Below are positions 6,691 through 12,923 of a DNA stretch of 12,923 nt, piece after piece. Below the pieces are notes generated by a model. That model made no database searches. It saw only the letters and a list, made by a program, of their open reading frames with translations, and had not been told where the DNA came from. Both the position numbers and the translations under genes were made by a program. Numbering within the stretch: the first letter of the stretch is position 1; each line of letters begins with the position of its first letter. This DNA comes from Clostridia bacterium (GTDB taxonomy: Bacteria > Bacillota_A > Clostridia > Christensenellales > Borkfalkiaceae). The stretch spans positions 1 to 12,923 of the forward strand of contig JAFTQY010000046.1 of NCBI GenBank assembly GCA_017462505.1. The letters are read 5' to 3'.

Positions 6691-7554
6691 ATGTATCAAT
6701 TATTTTGCGATTCCAATTGCGAGATTTGGCATACGACGGTAAAGGAGCTGGGGCTGAACGTGATCCGTATGCCCTATATCGAAAACGGGGAAGAAAAGTT
6801 CTACGACATGGGCGAAAAAACCGATTTTAAGGCGTTTTTTGACGGTATGCGCGCGGGCGGCACGCCCAAGACGGCGGCGCTCAACGAGTATGCTTATACC
6901 GAATATTTCGAGCCGATTTTGGCGCGCGGCGAAGATATCTATTATATCACGTTCTCGCACCAGATGAGCGGTACGTTCAACGCGATGAAGAACGTGATCG
7001 CACAGCTCAAAGAAAAATATCCCGACAGAGAAATCCGTTATAAGGACAGCAAGCTCATTTCGCTGGGCAGCGGGTTTATCACCTATTACGGCGCGCTCAA
7101 ATACAAGGAGGGCGCGACGATGGACGAAATGGACGCGTATTTGGACGATTTGATCGAGCACACGGCGACCTATTTCGTCGTCAACGATTTGACCTATCTG
7201 CATCGCGGTGGCAGAGTTTCGGGCGTGTCCAAGGTGTTTGGCAATTTGCTCGGTATCAAGCCCATTTTGTATTTCAACGAAGAGGGTAAAATTCTGAATA
7301 TCAACAAGGTGAAAGGGTTTAGAAAGGCGCTTGCCACTCTGCTTGGGTATATGAAAACGAAAGGGAGCGAGTTGGAAAAATACAAGGTGTATATTTTGCA
7401 GGCGGATTGCGAAGAGGACGCAGAAAATTTCAAGGGCATGATCAAGGCGGAATTTGGCGATTTGGATATCGAAGTGCAGCCCGTCGGACCTGTTATCGGC
7501 GCGCATTGCGGCCCTGGTACGATCGGATTGATCTTCCACAGTAAGGAAAAATAA
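6691..7554 (+). CDS. DegV-family fatty-acid-binding protein (FakB-like)
   Basis: The 287-residue protein has the DegV landmarks: CDSNCEI near the N-terminus (D7, S8), TPKTAALN at 58-65, SHQMSGTFNAMKN at 89-101, DSKLISLGSG at 119-128, YLHRGGRVSG at 169-178, GIKPILYF at 188-195 and GPVIGAHCGPGTIGLIF at 266-282. In FakB proteins, Thr and Ser of the second and third blocks and the His near the end hold the fatty-acid carboxyl group; T61, S93 and H272 fill those places. FakB presents a bound fatty acid to the FakA kinase for acyl-phosphate synthesis at the membrane. No fakA is visible here. AGGAG (6677-6681) precedes the start, and the gap from fabZ is 18 bases. The operon with fabK and fabZ supports a lipid role. 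The ligand is inferred. Confidence 0.88.
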   Translation: MYQLFCDSNCEIWHTTVKELGLNVIRMPYIENGEEKFYDMGEKTDFKAFFDGMRAGGTPKTAALNEYAYTEYFEPILARGEDIYYITFSHQMSGTFNAMKNVIAQLKEKYPDREIRYKDSKLISLGSGFITYYGALKYKEGATMDEMDAYLDDLIEHTATYFVVNDLTYLHRGGRVSGVSKVFGNLLGIKPILYFNEEGKILNINKVKGFRKALATLLGYMKTKGSELEKYKVYILQADCEEDAENFKGMIKAEFGDLDIEVQPVGPVIGAHCGPGTIGLIFHSKEK

Positions 7555-7571
7555 GTATAAAAACACGGGAC

Positions 7572-7600
7572 AAAACGGGCGAGCGGATCGCCCGTTTTTT
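7572..7600 (+). terminator. Intrinsic terminator of the fabK-fabZ-degV operon
   Basis: A perfect 11-bp stem, AAAACGGGCGA (7572-7582) with TCGCCCGTTTT (7588-7598), has a five-base loop and a six-T tract. It lies 17 bases after the degV stop. Confidence 0.92.
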
Positions 7601-7624
7601 GGTATATTGTTGGCATACAGGACG

Positions 7625-7724
7625 GAGATCGCCACGAACGTTTCTGCGCTGTCATTGCGAGCCAACACCACGAGATTACTGCGCTATGCTCGTAATGACG
7701 GCGTGGTGTTGGCGCGGCAATCTC
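7625..7724. repeat. Nested palindromic intergenic repeat (REP/MITE-like)
   Basis: This element fills most of the gap between degV and the lipoprotein gene. An outer unit begins with GTCATTGCGAGC (7651-7662) and ends with GGCAATCTC (7716-7724). Inside it lies an inverted pair, CCAACACCACG (7662-7672) and CGTGGTGTTGG (7702-7712), 11 bp and perfect. Between these arms, read on the minus strand, is a second copy of the same unit, GTCATTACGAGC (7699-7688) to GTAATCTC (7679-7672). A third, degenerate half-unit, GAGATCGCCACG (7625-7636), precedes it. The whole can fold into one long hairpin (outer ATTGC/GCAAT, inner ATTAC/GTAAT). I recall similar CGTCATTGCGAG repeats scattered through many genomes. 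No transposase is present. Confidence 0.7.
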
Positions 7725-7803
7725 ATACAAAAAACATCTTTTTTCCACAGGGGATTGCATTTTTTCCGTATTTGCAGTTTTGCCCGTAAAACTTCAAAAA
7801 TTA

Positions 7804-7833
7804 TTGACGGAAAGGGCAAAAATATGCTACAAT
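7804..7833 (+). promoter_or_regulatory. Predicted SigA promoter of the lipoprotein gene
   Basis: TTGACG (7804-7809) and TACAAT (7828-7833) are separated by 18 bases. Transcription would begin near 7840, leaving a leader of about 27 bases with GGGAG (7855-7859) before the ATG at 7867. Confidence 0.7.
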
Positions 7834-7866
7834 AAATACCGTAACGTATTCGACGGGAGAAAAAAG

Positions 7867-9141
7867 ATGAAAAAAATAAAAAAATTACTCTCCACAATAC
7901 TCGCGCTGACGCTCGGCGTTGCGGCGACGTTTGGTATCACCGCTTGCGGCGGCAACGACGATAACGGCAACAGCGGCGGTGGCATAGGAGAGCATACCCA
8001 TAATGTTTCCTGCTACGGTTATAATATCACGCACCACTGGCTCGCGTGCGAGTCTAGCGACGAAACCAAGGACGAGGAACGGCACGTGGACGACGGCGCG
8101 GGCTCTTGTAAAACCTGCAAGCACCTGATACCGACGGCGGGCGTTACGTACTCGATCTCGGCAGACGGTACGCACGCGATCGTAACGGGGTATGACGAAG
8201 AGGAAACGAACGTCGTTGTGATTTCGCCTACCTATGACGACCTGCCCGTTTGCGAAATTGCCGATTCCGCATTTGCAGACAGCGACAGGTTGGAGCGGAT
8301 AACGCTCACCGATACGATCACGACGATCGGGGCGAATGCGTTTAGCGGTTGCGATAGGCTGATGGGGGTCATGCTGTATGCGGGCGTGACGAGCGTCGGC
8401 GACAACGCGTTTAGCGGTTGCAAGGACTTGATGATTTTCTGCGAGGCGGAAAGCCCGCCCGAAACTTGGAGCGAAAACTGGAACTCGTCGCGGTGTTGGA
8501 CGGTTTGGGGGTATCAGGGCGAGAGAATGTCCGAGGTTTCGGCAAAGGCGATTCCCGTTGCCGACGGTATGCTGGGGATTAGATATTCCGACCGTGCGCA
8601 GTTAGAGGTAAATTCCGATTTGGGCGGCGTAAGAGCGCCCGAAGGGTTCTCGACGGTGACCCGCTACGATACGGTGACGGAGGGCGTGCGCGTGTGGGAA
8701 ACGAGCGCTCTGTGGCATTATAACTATGACGGTACGGATCTTGCGGGGTATAGCGACGTTTGGTTCGCGACGAAAGTAGTAAATGCACACTGGGTGTTTG
8801 CGAACACGCATTTAGAATCGGCTTGGGCGTTTGCCGCCGGGGACAGAATATGGGCGTCGCCCTGGGTGTACGTGCATCTGAGACAAACGGGGAAAGACTA
8901 TTTGGGGTATATTCTTTGGGAGATCGAAGTATCCGTCGGCGGGTACGTCTTTGCGAGAATTGAAAACCAGAGCGGTAAAGCCGTTGACAAAGAAAGACCG
9001 ATCAACTCGATCGCGCGGTTGCTTTGGGACGAGGGCTTTGGCAGTCCTGACGGGAGTTCAATTCTTTTTTACAGCGACGATTATACGATCGGTAAACAGT
9101 TCTATTGCACCGAGGCTGTCGGCGTACGCGTAGGCACGTAA
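7867..9141 (+). CDS. Secreted lipoprotein with BspA-type leucine-rich repeats and a Trp-rich C-terminal region
   Basis: The 424-residue protein opens with a lipoprotein signal peptide: KKIKK, a hydrophobic stretch at 8-26, and the lipobox ITAC with C27 as the likely lipidated residue. A Gly/Asn/Asp-rich linker follows. Residues 43-86 hold many His and Cys (H43, H45, C49, H56, H57, C61, H73, C81, C84, H86), including CKTC, a possible zinc ribbon. Residues about 129-192 contain three BspA-like (LRR_5) repeats, seen in SAFADSDRLERITL, NAFSGCDRLMGVML and NAFSGCKDLMIF. From about 222 to the end I recognise no domain; it has nine Trp between 277 and 387. It is probably anchored outside the cell membrane and binds a surface ligand or polymer. 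The ATG at 7867 was chosen because the promoter lies inside the longer open frame from 7780. It is a single-gene unit. Confidence 0.8.
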   Translation: MKKIKKLLSTILALTLGVAATFGITACGGNDDNGNSGGGIGEHTHNVSCYGYNITHHWLACESSDETKDEERHVDDGAGSCKTCKHLIPTAGVTYSISADGTHAIVTGYDEEETNVVVISPTYDDLPVCEIADSAFADSDRLERITLTDTITTIGANAFSGCDRLMGVMLYAGVTSVGDNAFSGCKDLMIFCEAESPPETWSENWNSSRCWTVWGYQGERMSEVSAKAIPVADGMLGIRYSDRAQLEVNSDLGGVRAPEGFSTVTRYDTVTEGVRVWETSALWHYNYDGTDLAGYSDVWFATKVVNAHWVFANTHLESAWAFAAGDRIWASPWVYVHLRQTGKDYLGYILWEIEVSVGGYVFARIENQSGKAVDKERPINSIARLLWDEGFGSPDGSSILFYSDDYTIGKQFYCTEAVGVRVGT

Positions 9142-9171
9142 AACCAAACGAATAAAATGAAATAAAAACGC

Positions 9172-9200
9172 AAAACCCCGACCGTTTCGGTCGGGGTTTT
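9172..9200. terminator. Bidirectional intrinsic terminator between the lipoprotein gene and nadE
   Basis: A perfect 13-bp stem, AAAACCCCGACCG (9172-9184) with CGGTCGGGGTTTT (9188-9200), closes a TTT loop. T-rich flanks on both strands let it end the rightward lipoprotein transcript and the leftward nadE transcript. Confidence 0.92.
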
Positions 9201-9215
9201 ACTATGTGAAAATTT

Positions 9216-9956
9216 TTAATTTTCGCCGTCAAATTCAAAGCAAGGTATGGGCTTTAACTTAAATTCGTTGAGTGTATGCAGGCGGTCGATGCGCGCTTTC
9301 GTAGCTTCGTCCTCGCATACGCCCGTGCGGATGTATCTGTCTAAAACCGCGTAGCTAAATCCAAGGTTGTCCTCGTCCGTTCTGTCCGTCAATCCGTCGG
9401 AGGGAACTTTGTCCACCAAATTTTCAGGCAAGCCCAAATACCGCCCGATTTCTTTTACTTCGCGTACGGTCAGCTTGCCCAAGGGCGAAAAATCGCCCGC
9501 CGCGTCGCCGTAGCGCGTGGAATATCCCACCCAGTCCTCGGACAAATTGCAGGTATTGGCGACCCGTCCGTTCATCGATTGCGACAGAGCGTACAAGGTG
9601 GACATACGGATACGGGGCGGCAGGTTTACGCGCGTCTGGCGGGAAATTTCCACGCCGCTTTCCGTCAGGGACGAAAGCACGCCGTCCACCGCTTTTTGGA
9701 TATTGCAAACATAAAAGGGGATACCCAGGTACGCGACGAGCTGTTTAGAACAGTCGATATCGGGTTGCTCGCCGTTGGGCATCAGCACGCCGATCACGCG
9801 GTCTTTCCCCAGCGCCTCTACGCACAGAGCGGCAACGACGCTGCTATCTTTTCCGCCCGAGATCCCGATAACGGCGTTACAGCCCTTACCGTTCACTTCA
9901 AACCAGTCGCGTATCCATTGTACGGCGTTCGCCGTCGTTTTTTTCACGTCAAACAT
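9216..9956 (-). CDS. nadE: Ammonia-dependent NAD+ synthetase
   Basis: The 246-residue protein makes NAD+ from deamido-NAD+, ATP and ammonia, the last step of NAD synthesis in the cytoplasm. The ATP pyrophosphatase loop GISGGKDSSV is at 31-40. NTCNLSEDWVGYSTRYGDAA (134-153) and SDGLTDRTDEDNLGFSY (186-202) are the family segments that bind the nicotinate dinucleotide and the second substrate. Its length matches the short ammonia-using form; no N-terminal glutaminase (nitrilase-like) domain is fused, so free ammonia or a separate amidase must supply nitrogen. The ATG at 9956-9954 has AAGGA at 9970-9966 nine bases upstream. It lies 66 bases after the end of glnN on the same strand, so the two may be co-transcribed. 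It may also have its own promoter at 10040-10012. Confidence 0.95.
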   Translation of the reverse strand: MFDVKKTTANAVQWIRDWFEVNGKGCNAVIGISGGKDSSVVAALCVEALGKDRVIGVLMPNGEQPDIDCSKQLVAYLGIPFYVCNIQKAVDGVLSSLTESGVEISRQTRVNLPPRIRMSTLYALSQSMNGRVANTCNLSEDWVGYSTRYGDAAGDFSPLGKLTVREVKEIGRYLGLPENLVDKVPSDGLTDRTDEDNLGFSYAVLDRYIRTGVCEDEATKARIDRLHTLNEFKLKPIPCFEFDGEN

Positions 9957-9987
9957 ATTTTCTTTTCCTTGTCGTTAGGTTTGCTGT

Positions 9988-10012
9988 TTTCAGCGGAAAT
10001 TATACGCTGAAA
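9988..10012 (-). promoter_or_regulatory. Hairpin in the glnN-nadE gap
   Basis: TTTCAGCG (9988-9995) and CGCTGAAA (10005-10012) form a perfect 8-bp stem with a nine-base loop. The loop contains one of three TTATACGC copies. No T-run follows on the minus strand, so it is not a standard terminator. It could be an operator, an RNA-processing site or simply the product of local duplication. Confidence 0.4.
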
Positions 10013-10040
10013 TTATACGCCGTTATACGCCGAACATCAA
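10012..10040 (-). promoter_or_regulatory. Possible nadE promoter inside the end of glnN
   Basis: On the minus strand, TTGATG (10040-10035) and a perfect TATAAT (10017-10012) are 17 bases apart. The -35 box and most of the spacer lie in the last glnN codons. Transcription would begin near 10005, about 49 bases before the nadE start. The -35 has two mismatches, so this call is tentative. Confidence 0.45.
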
Positions 10041-12110
10041 ATCGCCGTAGGTGGGGATAGGCCAGTAATCCGCCGAAACGAGGTTTTCGAGGGCGTCCGC
10101 CTCGCCGCGCAATTTTTTCATAATGGGCAGAACTTTGTCCTTATAATATACGGACAGAGCCTTTGCGTCCGTCGATTTCGCGCCGTCCAGAGCCTTTTCC
10201 AAGCCCTTTACGTGCTTGTACGCCTTAGAAATACGCGCCGAAATTTCCGTCAAAATTTCCGTTTCGTAACTGCAATCGAGCGCCTCGCTGACGGCTTTTT
10301 TGGATAAGATCGTATCGGAGAGGAGCTGGCTGTATTCGCTTGCCGCGGGCAGAATTTCCTTTTTTGCCATTTCGATCATCGTTTTCGCCTCGATATTGAC
10401 GAGGGCGCAATAGTTTTGGAGCTGAATTTCGAGGCGCGAGTGCATTTCACGCTCGGTGTATACCTTGTGCGCCGTAAACAGCTCGACGTTTTTGTTATCC
10501 ACGAAGTGAGGGAGGGCGTCGGGGGTGGTGCGCAGTTTCAAAAGCCCGCGTTTTTCCGCCTCGGCAAGCCATTTATCATCGTACCCGTTGCCGTTGAAAA
10601 TGATACGCTTGTGGGTCGTGATCACCCGCTTGATCAAATCGTGTAGAGCCGTTTCAAAATTGTCCGCGCTTTCCAGTTCGTCCGCGAACTGTTTCAAAAT
10701 TTCCGCAACCGCCGTGTTGATCACGGTGTTGGGAGCGGAAACGGACGCCGACGAGCCGAGCATACGGAACTCGAACTTGTTGCCCGTAAAGGCAAAGGGC
10801 GAGGTGCGGTTTCTATCGGTGGTGTCCTTGGGGAACTTCGGCATGGTATGTACGCCCACGCGAAGAAGTTCCTTTTCTTTCGCGCCGTAGGGCTGATCCT
10901 TTTCGATCGCCTCCAAGATCTCCGTCAGCTCGTCGCCGAGGAAAATAGATACGACGGCGGGGGGAGCTTCGTGCGCGCCGAGTCGGTGGTCGTTGCCCGC
11001 CGACGCAACGGAAATGCGCAGAAGATCCTGATAATCGTCCACCGCTTTCAAAACGGCGCACAGGAATAAGAGGAACTGCGCGTTTTCGCTCGGCGTGTCG
11101 CCCGGCTCGAACAGGTTTATGCCCGTGTTCGTCGAAATCGACCAGTTGTTATGCTTACCGCTGCCGTTCACGCCCTCGAAAGGCTTTTCGTGCAAAAGGC
11201 AGACCATGTCGTGTTTCTTCGCCAGCTTTTGCATGATTTCCATAGTCAGCTGGTTGTGATCGGCGGCGATATTCGTCGTCGTGAAAACGGGCGCAAGCTC
11301 GTGCTGGGCGGGGGCTGCCTCGTTGTGTTCGGTTTTTGCAAGCACGCCAAGTTTCCACAGCTCCTCGTTGAGATCGTTCATAAACGCCTGCACACGGGGC
11401 TTGATTACGCCGTAATAATGGCTTTCGAGCGCTTGGCTTTTGGCAGGCTCTGCGCCAAAGAGAGTGCGCCCCGTATAGATAAGGTCCTTTCTCTTGGCAA
11501 AGACCTGTTTATCGACGAGGAAATATTCCTGTTCAGGACCGACCGTCGTTTTGACGGAGGTCACGTCCTTGTTGCCGAACAGTTTTAAAACGCGCAACGT
11601 TTGGCGGTTGATCGCCTCCATGGAACGGAGCAAGGGCGTTTTTTGATCGAGCGCGTCCCCGCTGTACGAACAAAACGCGGTGGGAATACACAAAACGCCG
11701 TCCTTTATAAACGCGTACGAGGTCGCGTCCCAAGCGGTATAGCCGCGCGCCTCAAAGGTCGCGCGCAAGCCGCCCGAGGGGAAGGACGACGCGTCCGTTT
11801 CGCCGCGGACGAGCTCCTTGCCCGAAAATTCCATAATCACTCTGCCGTCCTTGTCGGGCGAGATAAAGCTGTCGTGTTTTTCGGCGGTAATGCCCGTCAT
11901 GGGCTGAAACCAATGGGTGAAATGGGTCGCGCCCAGCGAGATAGCCCAATCCTTCATGGCGTTTGCCACTTCGTTTGCCACGGACAAATTCAAACTGCGC
12001 CCGTCTTTTATCGTGCGTTTGAGCGTGTTATAAATGTTCTCGTCGAGCATCGACTGCATTACTTTGTCGTCAAAGACCATAGAGCCGAAATATTCGGTGA
12101 CCGATTTCAT
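10023..12110 (-). CDS. glnN: Type III glutamine synthetase (GSIII)
   Basis: The 695-residue protein is in the usual size range of GSIII, about 700, rather than that of the shorter type I enzymes. It joins ammonia to glutamate with ATP, the main entry of ammonia into metabolism. THFTHWFQPMTG at 62-73 and the GSIII segment SFPSGGLRATFEARGYTAWD at 109-128 are seen. The catalytic blocks are GPEQEYFLVD at 191-200 (metal-binding Glu), KTEHNEAAPAQHE at 259-271 and GVNGSGKHNNWS at 313-324. The ATG at 12110-12108 was chosen because AAGGAG (12122-12117) precedes it and the promoter lies inside the 59-codon upstream extension. The gene diverges from metG and is followed by nadE. The leader has a terminator-like hairpin, so attenuation in response to nitrogen status is possible. 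Databases often call this gene glnA. Confidence 0.95.
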   Translation of the reverse strand: MKSVTEYFGSMVFDDKVMQSMLDENIYNTLKRTIKDGRSLNLSVANEVANAMKDWAISLGATHFTHWFQPMTGITAEKHDSFISPDKDGRVIMEFSGKELVRGETDASSFPSGGLRATFEARGYTAWDATSYAFIKDGVLCIPTAFCSYSGDALDQKTPLLRSMEAINRQTLRVLKLFGNKDVTSVKTTVGPEQEYFLVDKQVFAKRKDLIYTGRTLFGAEPAKSQALESHYYGVIKPRVQAFMNDLNEELWKLGVLAKTEHNEAAPAQHELAPVFTTTNIAADHNQLTMEIMQKLAKKHDMVCLLHEKPFEGVNGSGKHNNWSISTNTGINLFEPGDTPSENAQFLLFLCAVLKAVDDYQDLLRISVASAGNDHRLGAHEAPPAVVSIFLGDELTEILEAIEKDQPYGAKEKELLRVGVHTMPKFPKDTTDRNRTSPFAFTGNKFEFRMLGSSASVSAPNTVINTAVAEILKQFADELESADNFETALHDLIKRVITTHKRIIFNGNGYDDKWLAEAEKRGLLKLRTTPDALPHFVDNKNVELFTAHKVYTEREMHSRLEIQLQNYCALVNIEAKTMIEMAKKEILPAASEYSQLLSDTILSKKAVSEALDCSYETEILTEISARISKAYKHVKGLEKALDGAKSTDAKALSVYYKDKVLPIMKKLRGEADALENLVSADYWPIPTYGDLMFGV

Positions 12111-12126
12111 AGCGTTCTCCTTTTGG

Positions 12127-12146
12127 CGTATTCGCGGGGGAATACG
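12127..12146 (-). promoter_or_regulatory. Hairpin just upstream of the glnN ribosome site
   Basis: In the glnN leader RNA, CGTATTC and GAATACG form a 7-bp stem with the six-base loop CCCCGC. It ends four bases before the AAGGAG ribosome site (12122-12117). It could affect translation. The hexaloop lacks the A1 and G4 expected of ANTAR-protein target loops. Confidence 0.45.
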
Positions 12147-12169
12147 AGCCGTTGCGTTAAGAATAAACG

Positions 12170-12216
12170 AAAAAAGGCAAGGGCAACAGGGTTTTAGACC
12201 TTGTGGCACCTTTGCC
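12170..12216 (-). terminator. Candidate attenuator in the glnN leader
   Basis: On the minus strand an imperfect stem forms between GGCAAAGG (12216-12209) and the segment ending CCCTTGCC (12183-12176), extended inward by short ACA/TGT and GGT/ACC pairs. Six T residues (12175-12170) follow at once. It begins about six bases after the predicted transcription start at 12222 and no gene lies upstream of it, so it would stop the glnN transcript itself. GTTGC in its right arm could instead pair with GCAAC at 12155-12151. Confidence 0.5.
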
Positions 12217-12228
12217 GTCGATGGTTTT

Positions 12229-12257
12229 ATTATACCTATTTTGTCGAGCTTTGTCAA
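12229..12257 (-). promoter_or_regulatory. Consensus SigA promoter of glnN
   Basis: On the minus strand, TTGACA (12257-12252) and TATAAT (12234-12229) are both perfect, with a 17-base spacer. The expected start is near 12222, giving a leader of about 112 bases. Confidence 0.85.
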
Positions 12258-12351
12258 CGGTTTGAACGGCGTTTCCCGCAAAAACACGGGCGGAAAAAGG
12301 GGTATTCAAGGATATTTGCGCTATAATCTTCGTCCGCCTTGCGCAAAACGG

Positions 12352-12380
12352 TTTACTTTTTTAAAAAAAAGTATTATAAT
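12352..12380 (+). promoter_or_regulatory. Predicted SigA promoter of metG
   Basis: TTTACT (12352-12357) and a perfect TATAAT (12375-12380) are 17 bases apart across an A/T-rich spacer. Transcription would begin near 12387, leaving only about 29 bases of leader. That is too short for a T-box regulator. Confidence 0.7.
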
Positions 12381-12415
12381 ATCTTCGATAAAGCGTTAGG
12401 AAAGGAGTGCTTTTT

Positions 12416-12923
12416 ATGGCAAAGAAACCTTATTATATCACGACGGCGATCGCATACACCTCGGGCAAGCCCCATATCGGCAACACCTACGAGGCGATTT
12501 TAGCGGACGCGATCGCGCGGTTTAAACGGAAAGAGGGCTACGACGTGTTCTTCCAAACGGGCACGGACGAGCACGGTCAAAAAATTCAGGAAAAGGCGCA
12601 GGCGGCAGGGGTTACGCCGCAGGCGTTCGTCGATAACGTTGCAGGCGAGATCAAGGGTATTTGGGATCTCGTCAATACCTCGTACGATAAATTTATGCGT
12701 ACGACCGACGCCGACCACGTGAAACAGGTTTCTAAGATCTTTAAAAAGCTGTACGATCAGGGGGATATCTACAAGGGGTATTACGAGGGCATGTACTGTA
12801 CCCCTTGCGAATCCTTTTGGACGGAGAGCCAACTTGTCGACGGCAAATGCCCCGATTGTGGCAGGGACGTAAAGCCCGCTAAGGAAGAGGCGTATTTCTT
12901 TAAAATGGGCAAATATGCCGACC
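12416..12923 (+). CDS. metG: Methionyl-tRNA synthetase (5' part, cut by window edge)
   Basis: The frame runs open from ATG at 12416 to the right edge, giving 169 codons. It matches the class I methionyl-tRNA synthetase catalytic domain: YYITTAIAYTSGKPHIGNTY at 6-25 with the HIGH-type motif HIGN at 20-23, then FFQTGTDEHGQKIQEKA at about 45-61. A zinc-binding segment holds four Cys as CTPC near 128-131 and CPDC near 145-148. The enzyme charges tRNA-Met for translation. The KMSKS loop, the anticodon-binding domain and any C-terminal tRNA-binding extension lie beyond the window. AAAGGAG (12401-12407) sits eight bases before the start. It diverges from glnN. Confidence 0.95.
   Translation, partial: MAKKPYYITTAIAYTSGKPHIGNTYEAILADAIARFKRKEGYDVFFQTGTDEHGQKIQEKAQAAGVTPQAFVDNVAGEIKGIWDLVNTSYDKFMRTTDADHVKQVSKIFKKLYDQGDIYKGYYEGMYCTPCESFWTESQLVDGKCPDCGRDVKPAKEEAYFFKMGKYAD

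Larger units (their letters stand above)
12111..12415. other. Divergent intergenic region between glnN and metG
   Basis: These 305 bases carry, from left to right, the glnN ribosome site, two leader hairpins, the glnN promoter and the metG promoter. About 90 bases between the two promoters (12260-12350) hold nothing I can identify apart from an isolated TATAAT at 12322-12327 without a matching -35 box. No tRNA, T-box or known riboswitch was recognised. Confidence 0.6.

Noticed and set aside
5113..6699. A 528-codon open frame on the minus strand opposite fabK and fabZ
   Set aside because: Its sequence is rich in Arg and His with no recognisable family, and the plus strand encodes two clear enzymes. 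It is a shadow of codon bias in the real genes.
6700..7671. A 323-codon minus-strand frame opposite degV
   Set aside because: Low-complexity composition without motifs; it also crosses the operon terminator. It mirrors the real DegV gene.
7600..7866. CRISPR array or insertion sequence
   Set aside because: The repeats are palindromic and nested, not evenly spaced direct repeats, and there is no transposase frame.
12111..12287. 59-codon N-terminal extension of glnN
   Set aside because: A consensus promoter lies within it, and AAGGAG directly precedes the ATG at 12110.
12381..12415. T-box or SAM riboswitch for metG
   Set aside because: The leader after the predicted promoter is only about 29 bases, and no specifier hairpin or antiterminator was visible.

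Overview
The window looks like a chromosomal segment of a Gram-positive (Firmicutes) bacterium of the class Clostridia, probably an uncultured gut-type lineage. I infer this from gene content: a FabK-type enoyl-ACP reductase, a DegV/FakB protein, a type III glutamine synthetase, an ammonia-only NadE, and a lipoprotein with BspA-like leucine-rich repeats. Strong SigA-type promoters with 17-18 bp spacers, purine-rich Shine-Dalgarno sites and compact U-tailed terminators fit the same picture. Exact taxonomy cannot be settled from the sequence alone. No phage, transposase, CRISPR, tRNA or rRNA was seen.

Left block (1-5093): an AraC-family regulator, cut by the left edge, is read leftward. It diverges from a rightward set of three genes: a Gfo/Idh/MocA oxidoreductase, a DUF4127 protein of unknown function, and an AGE-family N-acylglucosamine 2-epimerase. 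A perfect hairpin terminator closes the set. A second strong promoter sits between the oxidoreductase and the DUF4127 gene. Together this looks like a small regulated pathway for a sugar or amino sugar. It is the part of the window most likely to hold undescribed biochemistry, because DUF4127 has no assigned reaction that I know of.

Middle block (5124-7598): a consensus promoter and a roughly 110-base leader with an inverted repeat precede fabK-fabZ-degV, a compact lipid operon. FabZ dehydrates 3-hydroxyacyl-ACP and FabK reduces the resulting enoyl-ACP. The DegV protein belongs to the fatty-acid-binding family that presents acyl chains to the FakA kinase. A strong terminator ends the operon. 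A nested palindromic repeat of a dispersed intergenic type (about 7625-7724) follows, then a single lipoprotein gene with its own promoter. That gene shares a bidirectional terminator with the convergent nadE.

Right block (9172-12923): leftward glnN (GSIII) and nadE lie close together, with a candidate nadE promoter inside the end of glnN. The glnN leader carries a hairpin followed by six U residues right after the predicted transcription start, which suggests attenuation. The rightward metG is cut by the right edge. Promoters, hairpins and starts were read by eye. No homology search, folding program or expression data were available.
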